Shown piece after piece: positions 52,340 to 63,418 of a DNA stretch of 64,000 nucleotides. Position 1 is the first letter of the stretch; the number at the start of each line of letters is the position of its first letter. Below the pieces are notes generated by a model that saw only the letters and a list, made by a program, of their open reading frames with translations, did not search any database and was not told the DNA's origin. The translations under genes were made by a program, and so were the position numbers. The stretch comes from Naegleria lovaniensis (taxonomy: Eukaryota; Heterolobosea; Eutetramitea; Acrasida; Naegleriidae): assembly GCF_003324165.1 (NCBI RefSeq), contig NW_025407851.1:186001-250000 (forward strand). The letters are read 5' to 3'.

Positions 52340-53587
52340 CTATGTACGATAATGAGGAATACATGATGTCTTTCCCGATTCAAATAGGTAATCCAAATAT
52401 CTCATATAAGTACACAACTCCTTTCTTCCAAATCCTTCTTTTGTAAATCCATGTGCAATATCGAACGATTTGTCAGCAATAGATTCATCGACTTGGATCA
52501 TCTTTCCATTTGGCATTCCATTGTTCATACACACAGCCTCGCTTTGAATTTTACAAGCCTCAGCCAATATAAACATGGATAAAAAAGCTTCACCAACGCT
52601 TTCTCCACACGTGACCACTCCATGATTTTCCAACACTAGGATCTTTTTCTTGGATCCCAAGTCTTGCTGAAGTCGTTTTCTTTCCTCAGCATTTACTGCA
52701 ATGCCCTCTGATTTATGATAGGCTACGTCTCCAATAATTGAGCTCGTTTGAGAAAGAGTCTTTAAAAATCCATTCTCGATACAAGAAAGTCCAGCACATG
52801 GAGCATAATGCATGTGCATAACGCAAGAGATGTCATCTCTAGCTTCGTGTACAGCCGAGTGTATCACATAACCAGCTCTATTAATTCCAAACAAATCTCC
52901 AGTGGATCCAGGGTCCACAATTTCTCCATTAATGTCTACCTTAACAAGACTGGATGCAGTAATTTCACTGTAGTGAAGCCCAAAAGGATTAATGAGAAAA
53001 TGTTCCTTATCTCCGTTGACGACTCTTGCTGTTAAATGGCCATAAATTGTATCGGTCCATCCAAACAAATCGAACAATCGATAGCAAGCTGCAAGCTCAG
53101 TTCTTACCAATTGTTCTTCCAGAGAATATTGATCCAAATGACTCACACTCAACAACTTTGATACATTCTCTGTGCTATATTTTGGAAAAGCAAAGAGTGT
53201 TGGCCTTGTTTTTTGTGGCATCTTTTGAGAAATAATCAAAGAACGTTTACATAAATTCGACAATAAATCAGCATCAAGAATCATTTCTTCATCTTCAAAC
53301 CAAACAAACTCTCCATCTACATCTCTCATTCCCAAAATAAAGGCATCATCATTCTTATTTTGATTGGATGTTTTCATGGTACTGCCAACAATTTCCTTCC
53401 GAACATTTCTAACACTCTCATCTATTGTTACATTCATCATTTTCTTCCATTGCACTTTAAAAAGAACAGATTCTGATCGTTTTATTGAGCTCTCTTCCTC
53501 TACTTGGTTCGGATCGGAACAACAAGCTCGTTGAAATCCGTCCCCACGACTCTCCACGAAAGAAACCAAAACTGCCAACTTTTTCAT
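52340..53587 (-). CDS. Class II aldolase/adducin-domain protein
   Basis: A 415-residue single-exon protein from an ATG at 53587. An N-terminal extension of about 150 residues is of no recognised type. The domain begins at about 155 (RTELAACYRLFDLFGWTDTIYGHLTARV) and shows INPFGLHYSEIT, VMHMHYAPCAG (zinc-type histidines), a conserved LSQTSSIIGDVAYHKSEGI segment and VLENHGVVTCG. Bacterial and fungal relatives are L-fuculose/rhamnulose-phosphate aldolases or epimerases; in animals the same fold is the adducin head. Zinc histidines are kept, so an enzymatic role is possible, but the substrate is unknown. The promoter region is shared with the divergent amidohydrolase gene 183 bp away. Confidence 0.85.
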   Translation of the reverse strand: MKKLAVLVSFVESRGDGFQRACCSDPNQVEEESSIKRSESVLFKVQWKKMMNVTIDESVRNVRKEIVGSTMKTSNQNKNDDAFILGMRDVDGEFVWFEDEEMILDADLLSNLCKRSLIISQKMPQKTRPTLFAFPKYSTENVSKLLSVSHLDQYSLEEQLVRTELAACYRLFDLFGWTDTIYGHLTARVVNGDKEHFLINPFGLHYSEITASSLVKVDINGEIVDPGSTGDLFGINRAGYVIHSAVHEARDDISCVMHMHYAPCAGLSCIENGFLKTLSQTSSIIGDVAYHKSEGIAVNAEERKRLQQDLGSKKKILVLENHGVVTCGESVGEAFLSMFILAEACKIQSEAVCMNNGMPNGKMIQVDESIADKSFDIAHGFTKEGFGRKELCTYMRYLDYLFESGKTSCIPHYRT

Positions 53588-53770
53588 TTTTTTTTGTAAA
53601 GTTCGCCTGTTTTGGAATCTTTACCACTCTTCCTTTGTTCATTAATCAATAATAGAGGTAAATTCTCACTACATTCATTCAGGACTCAAATAATGTGTTC
53701 TTGCAGGAGTTTCGGAGATTGGATAACATTATCTTAAAAATTCTCGAACAAACACTTTCATTACAAAAAA

Positions 53771-56700
53771 ATGTCCAACTCTCGGCCCTATGAGTCACAA
53801 GCGTTTGCCGATTCGGAACAAGGCTATGATGACTCATCAGCTCCCCAATCCATATCCTTTTGGAATCGACTCACCTGGAGAATGAAGCAAATATTTAAAC
53901 TCAACAAAAAGAATGCCATTTTGGCTCTCGTATTAATTGTCGTATTTATTGGTATTGTGGTGTTGTGTTTGGTTGGATCTTTTCTATTTATCAATCGAAG
54001 CGATACTGGAAAAATTATTGTAGATCCAAGAGGACCTAATTGTTTGCCAATTCCTCCTTTTAAAATCGAATATAATGAAGATCGTAATTATACGGATAGT
54101 AGACCTTTGCAAACGATCAAATATGTGGTTGTGAAAAACGCCAAAGTTATTTCAACTTCGAATATTGATGCAAAAGGAAGAGTTAAAATTTCACATGTGG
54201 ATTTGCTATTTGAAGATGGAAAAATCAAAAAGATTGGCCAATATGGATCTTCAGATTTGAATAATTTATACAATCCAAGTGAAGCAAGTGTTGTTGATGT
54301 TGGTGGGCGATTTGTCACAGCTGGTATTGTGGACATGCACTCACATTTAGGCGTTTATTCAAATCCTGGAGACTCTCGAGGTCATGCTGATGGTAATGAA
54401 ATGGGAAACACTCCTGTCACTCCAATGGTTCGAGCTGTTGATGCTTTAAATCCAAAAGATCTTTCGATTATTGAGTCAAGAAAACATGGTGGAGTGACTA
54501 CTGCTCTTGTGTTACCAGGAAGTGCAAACGTAGTAGGAGGAGAGGGAGCATACATCAAACTTAGAGCAACTCCGGAATATCAAAGTGTTTCATCTTTGCT
54601 CTTTGAAGGTGCTGGAAGGTATGTTCTTGTTGTTGAAAATATCACGTCACGTGATACTATTTGATTGAAAAGATCTTTAAAGATGGCATGTGGTGAAAAT
54701 CCAAAAAGGTAAGCAAACATGATCGTGGTGATATTCACCAAAGGTTCATACTGATGGTCAACTTGGTAATTTCACAGAGTTTATGGTGAAAATCGACACG
54801 TCATTCCTTACTCACGTATGGGATCGGCCTATTTGGTATGTATACGATGGCTTTCAATATGAACTACAATTTATCATGACTAATTCTAAAAAGATGCGTT
54901 CCCTTTTCACAGAAGCAAGAAAGTTGCAACTTGAACAAGACAACTGGGATTGTAATGAGAGTGTTCGTAAGGCTACCCCTTCTCGGCCACATGATCTCAC
55001 ACTGGATTCCATTGTGAGCTTACTGCGAGGAAGTAACATGACATTGAATGTGCATTGCTATGAGGTACAAGATCTTGAAATGATGATTCGCTTGTCTAAG
55101 GAGTTTTCATTTAAAATCAATGCATTCCATCATGCTCTTGAAGCTTACAAGGTATGTTGTACCATGGTTCTCACGACAAGAAATTCCTTATAACACTGTC
55201 AAATTAGATTGCTGACATTTTAGAAAGAAATCAAATCGCTGTAGCTACATTTGCAGATTTATTTGGATTCAAAGTTGAAGCAATGGAAGCCAGTGTTCAT
55301 GCTCCAACCATTTTAAGAAATAGAAATGTCAGAGTCGCATTGAAATCTGATCACCCAGTCATTTCAGCTAAATATTTACTACTCAATGCTGCCAAATCTC
55401 ATTTCTACGGATTGGATGAGCAAAGTGCCTTGAATTCTGTCACTTCCGTTCCTGCAGAAGCAATGGCTGTTGGAAATCGTGTTGGAAGAGTTGAAGAGGG
55501 TTATGATGCGGATATTGTCGTATGGGACCGATTCCCTCTCTTATTAGGAGCACGGCCAAACACTGTTTTCATTGACGGTAATAAGTATGAAGACTTTAAT
55601 CTTCCAATTCACAGTTTAGATGATCATGTTCCCAAGTCAGATGAACAATTGTCCATTCTTGTTGATGGACAAACAAAATCAGAGCAATCGTTTTGTTCCT
55701 ATGATCCTGAATCATTTGGATTGCAACACAAATCAGGATATAGTATTAAGGGAGCCAAGATTTACACAATGAATAACAATCAAGTGTTTGAAAATGGTAA
55801 TCTGGTCGTGGATGGTAACGGAATTATTTCTTGTGTAGGATCGAATGAAGACTGTCCAATTCCTACTACCACCGGACATGTGACATACACCATTGAGGAT
55901 GGTATTGTTGTACCTGGCCTGATTGAGGCATCTACTTCGTTGGGTCTGTATGATATTGAATCTGAACCAAATATGCAAGACGGAACAAATTATGGAATGA
56001 ATTCAGAGTCTTTGTATGCCGTACAGAGTTCATATGGCGTGAGAATGAGATCAAGAAATATTAGAGCTGCATGGAAATCAGGTGGTATGTAATAATTGCA
56101 ACAGTTTCAATCAAAAGTTGTTGTTTCAAATGTGAATTCCAAATGATACAAAATAGTCACTACCTCTGTCACCCATAGACAAGGAAAACAACTCATTAAT
56201 GGAGTTTGTAGCACATTTACATTGGAAGGATTATTGGTGAGCGAGTCTTTAATTTCACCTTCCACTGCTTTATTCTTGACGGTTGGTGTTTATTCTAAAG
56301 AGGGTGGTATTTCAGAATCTGTTTCATCCCAAATTTCATACTTGAGAGAAACATTTAACACTTCAAACTCAGAGGTCATCCAGAAAGTATTACACAGAGA
56401 AATTCCTGTTGCTGCCATTGTGAATCAAGCCGATGACATTGGACAATTGATTGAACTCAAGAAAGAGTTTGGATTTGAGTTAATCATCATTGGAGGAGCA
56501 GAAGCATATCTAATTGCTGATCGTTTGCGAGACCATAATATTTCTGTAATTTTAACACCAGTGTCTGAAGATTTAGGAGACAAAATCAATTGGGAAACAA
56601 AACGATCCAAGCACTTGTTTGGAGCTTCAGAGTTATTTTCTGCTGGTGTGAAATTAGCAGTCGGAATGGGTAACAGTGCTCACGATGTTCGAAACCTTAG

Positions 56701-56947
56701 ATTCATTTCTGGCCTTATTTCAAAAGAAGGAGGAAAGGAAAGTCCTATTGATTTTGATCAAGCTCTTGCTGCAATGACAAGCAATGTTGCTGACATGTTC
56801 CATTTAGGTAATACTGGATTGGGAAGAATTATCAAGAATACTCCAGCCAATTTTGTACTCTATGATGGCAATCCATTGAATTTTTCAGGTAGACCTAAAG
56901 TGGTTGCTGTCAAAACATCTGTAGATTGTAGTATTGTGCAATTTTAA
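53771..56947 (+). CDS. Membrane-anchored tandem amidohydrolase (CE9-like)
   Basis: Six exons: 53771-54618, 54673-54708 (36 nt), 54778-54835, 54894-55151, 55208-56084 and 56157-56947, 2868 nt and 955 residues. An N-terminal cytosolic tail is followed by one helix (ILALVLIVVFIGIVVLCLVG), giving a type II membrane protein. The first amidohydrolase unit has the full ligand set: DMHSHLGVYS (HxH), LNVHCYE, NAFHHALEAYK and LKSDHP. The second unit repeats the layout (VVPGLIEASTSLGLYD, KSGGVTTSVT), but HxH is lost and other ligands are Asn or Gly, so it is probably non-catalytic. Fungal proteins of this size are annotated as carbohydrate esterase family 9-related. The substrate is unknown; the catalytic part faces the lumen or exterior. 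Confidence 0.86.
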
Positions 56948-57388
56948 ACATATATTCATGAGGATACCATGCAATGTATTCTTCAATCCATTGGGTGTGT
57001 GCATTTTAATAATTATTGTTTTCAATGACAAGTTTGTTCGAAGTTGTTAAAAGACAAAAATTTGATCTTGTTTAATACCTGAGTTGTCCAAGATCTTTTT
57101 GAAAGAGAATGGAAATGCCAAATTGCGATAACTCTTTCCAAGACTGCTCTTGTTGACAAGAACTCATTGACATCTGAAGGAACGTTGTCGCCGTCAAACA
57201 TCAAAAAAATTGCGTTCATTGCCGATACGAGGTACAACTTCTATCGTTGCAACAACCACATCCCTGACAACAACCACACCAGTTGTGCCACAAAGTCTCT
57301 TCTTCTTCATCAAATTTCCTTTTATATCACAACCAACGTCGTGATCTTCCGAATCTTGTAACACAACCATTTCAACAATTTCAACATC
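56948..57388. other. Intergenic region upstream of the RhoGEF gene
   Basis: This 441-bp stretch has no frame I can support. It should hold the 3' end of the amidohydrolase transcript and the RhoGEF promoter. Short open frames on both strands here have no recognisable features. Confidence 0.4.
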
Positions 57389-60300
57389 ATGAGTGCACAA
57401 GGAAGAAAGAGACAAAAAATTCTCGAAGAAGTTATTGAAACAGAAGAAGAATATGTCAACAACTTGGACACGTTGCTTCAAGTCTATGAAAAACCTTTAT
57501 TAGAAAAAGGAGAAGAATTAGGATTTACAAAATCCATGCATATTAAAGTGTTTAATGATTTAGGTCCTATTCGTAAGTATTATCATACGTGAATTTGATT
57601 GAAATCGTTTGGAATTGAAAACGACTTGGATGATTCTATAAAATTGTTGTTCATGACGTCGTCACGACAATGTTATTTTTTAATTGTTATATTTATATAT
57701 ATATGTTAACACTTATGTTATATATTTATATATATATATTAACACTTGTTGTGATCTGCCATGATGATGACATTTAACACCAATCATACAAACAAATTAG
57801 GTAATACCAATGGAAGACTTTTAGCAGATTTGAAGAAATTAATGGAAGAAGAAAAGGAAATGGGAAAGAAACCAGAAAAGACAATCGGAGAAATATTTCT
57901 CAAGTATGCTCCTTTTCTAAAGAGCTACACGACTTATTGTAATCAATACAATAACATTGCCACCATACTTCGAAATGTCAAGTAAGTAATTGTCATCATT
58001 CTGATCACAGGCAGACAAGAATGGTCAACAATTGTTGAAATGTGAATCATCATCATTTTCAAATCGTACAACCAATACATACAACCAATGGTTAATGTTG
58101 AAACCAATAGAAAGGAACATCCAGAGTTGGATAAATTCTTATTGGCACAACAAAAGAGTGGACTTCATGGAGTGAATAATCGAGCTTTGAATTCATTTCT
58201 CATCCTTCCAGGTTTGTATCCGTTATGATCACAACGTTGATGATGATTAAAATTTCACACCACACATTGAACATCCAATAGTACAAAGAATTCCTCGTTA
58301 CAAAATGTTACTTTCAGAACTTTTATCCAAAACATCGCAATATCACAAAGATTTTACTTCTTTAACTGAAGCTCTTAAAGCAGTTTCTGACATTGCTGAT
58401 TATGTCAATGAAAAGATTAGAGCATTTGAATCTGAAGAAAGACTTGTGTCACTCTTTTCTCTTTTTGAAGAAGATATGATTAAAGATGGAATGGAAGAAA
58501 AGGAAATGTCAGAAAAGCAAACACGAAGATATCAAATGGAAGTTTTAAAGAATGTAAAATTCTTTTCCTATTCCAAACACTTAAAGATGCAGAAAGTGAA
58601 TTTTTATTTGTTCAACGATTTAATCCTTGTGAGTTTACCACCTCCTCCACAACCTCTGTAAGTTTATTTTCCAACTAGTTTTACACATTTTACCAATGAT
58701 TTTTGAAAATTGAATAATATATATTTCATCTCATGTCACACAGAATGGATCCAAAAGATGAAAAGAAAAAGAAAGAAGAAGAGTCAAAGGAACCTCCTGT
58801 TGAAAAATATCTATGTAGAATTCATCTCGATTCTCCTCCTTATCCATGGATTCGTGACATTGCTGACAAGTACATTCCAGAACTTTCTTTAGGTTTGGGT
58901 TCTTGGGGTGTAGATCCAAATTTAGCAAAAATTAGAAATACACTTTCAACTCCATCGAGTCCTGCATCTGCAAGCTTACCATCCATGTCTACTACATCGG
59001 TTGGATCAGTCGGTGGAATTATCACTTCAAGTCATGCATCATCATCGCTTTCAGTTCCATCCAACGATCGAGAACGGAGAGCAAGGTAAGTGAAACGAGT
59101 GTGTGGTGTGAATATTTAATGTGTGTGAATATTTAATGTTGTGAAATGTATATTTATGACCTTTGATCCTATAATGATGTTGTGAAATGTGAAAAATGAA
59201 TACAATGATCATCATCATCATTTGCAAACAATGACAGTACCAGTACTGATTCATTGGCCATGAGTGAAGGTTTTGAAATTATTGGACTTCAAAATGCATT
59301 TCAAATCATTGCTCATGACGATGTTTATGTTTTTGACTTTCCAGATTTTGACACCAAAGTCAAGTACATTTGTCAAATTACCGACAATATTCATGAATAT
59401 GCCAAGAATGCAACCTCTCTCGAATATTCCATTGTTCACAACAGTGGTTTAATTCCATATCCATTTTACACCAATTTAGCATACTTGTCACAAAAAGTAT
59501 CCAGTATTGAAACAGACAAGAAAAAGAAACGCGCTTCATCAACGACTCGAATGGATCATCAAACAACACCTTCACCAACCACACCCTCTCCAACGACGAC
59601 GAGTAGTGCCAGCTCTGAAGAAAAGAAAAAGGGAATTTTTAGATTTTTCAAAAGTAAGAAACATTTGAAAGAAGAAAAAACACTTTCAACTCAATTCGAA
59701 AATATTGAAATGGATCCTTATGAAATCAACCCTGAGGCCATTCCAAATGTTTCAGAAAAGGACATTCCTGATAGTGCTCATCTCAATCAAGTGAAAGAAC
59801 GTGATATTACTGAAAGATTCTATCTCGCACAAGCAATTAACACTTACAGACCTCATCGCTTTTTTAACCATGTTGGAGTTGGACAAGTAGATTCTAAAGG
59901 TGTCATGTCGTTCCATCGTGGAGATGTTCTCATCATTTTTGAAAAACCAAATAATGATTTTGTATTGGCAAAGAAAGCTGGATTGAATAGTGATCCCGAT
60001 CGAAGACAGAAAATTCTTGAAAGTTACATTCCACGTGATTTTGAAACGTTGAAAAACTTGATGAATATTCAAAAGAATAGAGAAGGTATCAATGCTGGAG
60101 ATCCACCTGCTGTGAAACAATTGAGACGAGTGAAACATCATTTTGTACAAATTAGAGATTTATTGAATGAATTGTTGGAATATTACTCGAATGGAGGAAA
60201 TCAAAATCAACCCACCAATGTTAGAAATAGCACTGCTCACATCATGGGAAATAATTCTCGAGGTGATGACTTGCTTTCGAAAATGGATTTATTGTCACTG

Positions 60301-60753
60301 TTCGAATCAAGCAATGAACGGAAAAAGTCCACCTCCTCCACTAATTTGGATAAGGAACGAGAAATTTCAGCCAAAAGCAGAAAGTCTCTTTCCACAGTTT
60401 TTGGAGATTCCAACAAGTCCTATGAAAATGATGAAGAAGAAAGTTTATTTAGAAATTTGATCAATCTCTATGAAGAGTGGAATGAAGTTGGCCTCGTTCC
60501 TGTGAAATATATTGATGAATTCAAGTCACACAGTACCTCCACAAAACTTGAAAAGGTCATTGAATGGAGAAATGAACAAGAAGAACGAAAGATTAGAAAC
60601 TTTGTCATTAAGAAGAAGAAAGCCACTAAGGCTGTAGAAATTGATGATTTGGGAGTGAGTTGTAGTAGTGCCATGATGGGAGTGCCAAGAATTGACACCA
60701 TGAAAGAGAAAGAAGTCTCAGCTCTGTTGAAGAAGACGAAAAAGCAAGAATAA
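57389..60753 (+). CDS. Rho guanine-nucleotide exchange factor (DH-PH) with split SH3-like domain
   Basis: Six exons: 57389-57572, 57801-57981, 58111-58211, 58282-58657, 58744-59085 and 59238-60753 (2700 nt, 899 residues). The DH domain spans about residues 8-215: ILEEVIETEEEYVNNLDTL (CR1), an LKSYTTYCNQYN segment, and LPVQRIPRYKMLLSELL (CR3), which forms only after the third intron is removed. A PH-like region follows, starting FFSYSKHLKMQKVNFYLFND and ending DTKVKYICQITDNIHEYA after a long low-complexity insert. Near residues 615-630, MSFHRGDVLIIFE resembles an SH3 core, and GLVPVKYIDEF at about 812 resembles its last strand, with about 190 residues inserted between. It is predicted to activate Rho/Rac GTPases at membranes and steer actin. 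Confidence 0.88.
57686..57747. repeat. AT-rich tandem duplication in RhoGEF intron 1
   Basis: Two roughly 30-bp copies of a GTTATATTTATATATATAT unit ending TTAACACTT lie at 57686-57714 and 57717-57747, inside the 228-nt first intron. It is probably a slippage product without function. Confidence 0.6.
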
Positions 60754-60811
60754 TCATAATAGGGTTCTGGTAGTATATTATTGAAACATGTGTATGTACA
60801 TAAATTGCGTC

Positions 60812-61072
60812 TTATTGTTCTCGTGGAAATTTAAACTCATTGAGGTTTTCTGTATGAGGAAAATAAGCTGGTGTTCTGTCTTCTTCTAACGGTGTGAGCT
60901 CTTCCACATCACCAACACTGCTGAACGAGAATTGACATTGTGGTTTGGGTCCAAAGGAGCTATGTGACAAGGGAGGTAAAAATAATGATTGCAAAACCAG
61001 TGTTAGCACAGCGGATGCAACAACAAGAAAGGATAGGTAAAAATGTCGAACTGTAGATGAAATCCAGTTCAT
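60812..61072 (-). CDS. Small single-pass membrane protein, hypothetical
   Basis: An 86-residue frame from an ATG at 61072 (MNWISSTVRHFYLSFLVVAS). Residues 10-33 form a hydrophobic helix that could be a signal anchor; the rest is polar, Pro/Glu-rich and acidic (VEELTPLEEDRTPAYF). It is convergent with the RhoGEF gene, with 58 bp between stops. There is no family match I recognise. Its reasonable start, hydrophobic helix and position in an otherwise empty gap make a real gene plausible, but it could be chance. Confidence 0.45.
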   Translation of the reverse strand: MNWISSTVRHFYLSFLVVASAVLTLVLQSLFLPPLSHSSFGPKPQCQFSFSSVGDVEELTPLEEDRTPAYFPHTENLNEFKFPREQ

Positions 61073-61367
61073 GGATCAAGGGAGGAAACAAGTGTGTGAA
61101 TCGACCAAACTACGATAATCTGAAACAACCTTAATCAAGCAATTTGGAAACAAACTACGGAATGAAATGTACAGAATAAATATTGGCTTTTGAGAAGTCC
61201 GGTTCTTCAGCAATACTCTCCTTTACTATGAAGCAGATCATACAATGCAGTACGAGATGTTCTCGTGATGATAGAATTTAAAGCAATTTTTTTCGGTGAA
61301 ATTTTACCACTTTCACGATCGACGTTTTTGGAAACCTCAAACGTTGTTAGTGGGAAAATAACGCTTA
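61073..61367. other. Intergenic gap, nothing recognised
   Basis: A 295-bp AT-rich stretch between the small membrane protein start and the JmjC gene stop. No frame, repeat or RNA structure stands out. Confidence 0.4.
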
Positions 61368-63248
61368 TTATGGTGATGTCATTTCTGTTTCAACAATGCC
61401 CTCATTAAGCAATTGTTGGACTAATGTAACTTTTTCGTCATCCGTAAGGTTTGGTAATTCGGACACGGGAACGCTTGAAGGATAGCTCGAAAAGATGAGT
61501 TGCATTGCTTCTAAAAAGATACCATCCAAATCTAAATGTTGTAGCTCTACTTCATGATAAATACGAGTATTTTGAGTGGCATAAATGATGGAAAATACAT
61601 CGTCGTCATCATCATTGGCGTCTTGTTCTGACTCTTGCTCCTCCTCCTTGCTTTCAGTTTCTTTTCCTTGTTCAGTTTTAGATAAATCATCGATAACAAT
61701 GTGAGCGCAATTGGCTGTCTTGAGTTTGATAGAAAGAGAGAGTATGTCAGTGTTTTCATCCAACATTGCATTCTTCTTGGTGTTTAGTATTGTCAAGCCA
61801 TCGACAACGTGTCGGTCATGCATGAACTTCTTTACCATCTCGTCTGCAGCTTGATCAATTGGTAAATATTGAGAAATGATATTTGTTAAATTACTACAAG
61901 TCTCGATAAACCCGTCTCTTCTAGGATCATCAGATTCTGCAATATTTGTTCCCATGTACTCTTTGAAATCTTTGGGTAACGCCTTTCTGAATTCCACATG
62001 GTTCGCGGTGGCGACACTAAGGGCCATGGGAAGCGCTTTTTCAAAGTAATCACACCAACTCATCAAATGAGAAGTAGAAATGGTCACATGAAGAGAGTGT
62101 TCTGTTTCAGAAGTTACAGCTTGATGGATAATGCCTTTTGGAATATATAACAAATCACCAGGTTTTAACACAACTTCAAAACATTCAAAATCTTTCACTT
62201 CTTCTTGAGTAAAATTTTTAGAGCTAAATCTTGATAAAAACTGTTCATTATTGAGAGGTCTATAAATCTTCCAGTGCTTGACTCCCTCCAACTGAATTAA
62301 TATTGCTTCAATCTTTTGGGATTTGGTAAAATGACAAGATAGTTAAATTCATACATTTTTCACTCATACTTACGTCATCATAGTGTGGAGCAAATCCTTG
62401 ACTACCAGCTGGAGTTAAATACGCATTTAGACCTGCTCCTTGACCAAAATATTCTTCAAAATGGCATAGTAAACTTAACAATACGTCCGATTGCTCTTGT
62501 GGTCTTAACATTCTTACAGAACACTTCATATTCTCATATAAATCCCAAACAAGATCAGGATCAGCAATCTCATCCTTATTGGGATTTAAGGTGAAACGTC
62601 GGCCATTTCGATAGAGGGCCAAGTCCAAATCATACGAATATTTCAACTTGTTATTCGCAAGGACTTGCTTAATTTCATCCAAGCTGTAGAGCGAGCGATA
62701 ATAATCAGCATACAAATGATTTCTCTTAATGACCAAGACTCTCTTTTCAAAATATTCTTCATAAAGCTGCTCTGCATTGATGGGAGCAAATATCCAATCT
62801 ACCATTTGCTTTCCTTGTTCTGATATTTTCGATTATTGCGATAAGATTGAATTGTTTTAAATATTAGATTACGAAAAGATTGAAAAATATTAAATAATTT
62901 GAAAGGTCAATAACGTTCATTAGAGAAAAAGAGCATACCTTTGGAATGTTTTGATTTTGGTTTTTTAAGAATTTCAAGTCCATCTTTTGGAATTGAATTT
63001 AATGGTAGTTTCTCTGTTTGAATGACCACCTTTGGAAGCATGAATGGCATTGTTTCCGATTCATCTTCGGCGAGTTCTACTTCATTGATCAATGGCACAT
63101 CAAACCAAGAAATTTCCACCATCTTCTTTTCTGCTCCACTAACAACAGATGATTGTTGTTCCGAAGATGATGACGATGCAGATGATCCTTGTTTGAGCTT
63201 TTTCTTTAAAGTGCTGGCAGCAGCCTTTTGTGCTAGTTGTCGTTTCAT
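61368..63248 (-). CDS. JmjC ribosomal oxygenase (NO66/MINA53-like)
   Basis: Three exons: 63248-62939, 62819-62374 and 62312-61368 (1701 nt, 566 residues). A basic, Ser-rich N-terminus (KKKLKQGSSASS) suggests nuclear or nucleolar targeting. The cupin-type JmjC domain shows YFEKRVLVIKR, LNAYLTPAGSQGFAPHYDD with the iron-binding HxD, then directly across the second intron IEAILIQLEGVKHWKIYRPL, and GDLLYIPKGIIHQAVT with the distal His. This HYDD-x-F/L-x-LQLEGxKxW arrangement is characteristic of RIOX1/RIOX2, 2-oxoglutarate- and Fe(II)-dependent hydroxylases of ribosomal-protein histidines. A dimerisation and winged-helix region follows with a poly-Asp insert. The RIOX group is well supported; which paralogue is not. 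Confidence 0.9.
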
Positions 63249-63418
63249 TTTTTTGTTGAATCTTGGTGTTTGTGTTTCGAGGTTGTCAATTAATTAGACT
63301 AAGTAACAAAATAATTAATTATTGACACCTTGTTGATAAGCCAAGTCATGATTTGGTGGAGTTACAGAACTTGCATGTGAGGTAATGGAAGGGAATTGAG
63401 GCGATTTAATTATTAATG

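Noticed and set aside
57686-57747. Possible origin or matrix element in the AT-rich intron repeat
   Set aside because: It is a simple two-copy AT duplication within an intron; nothing else supports a function.
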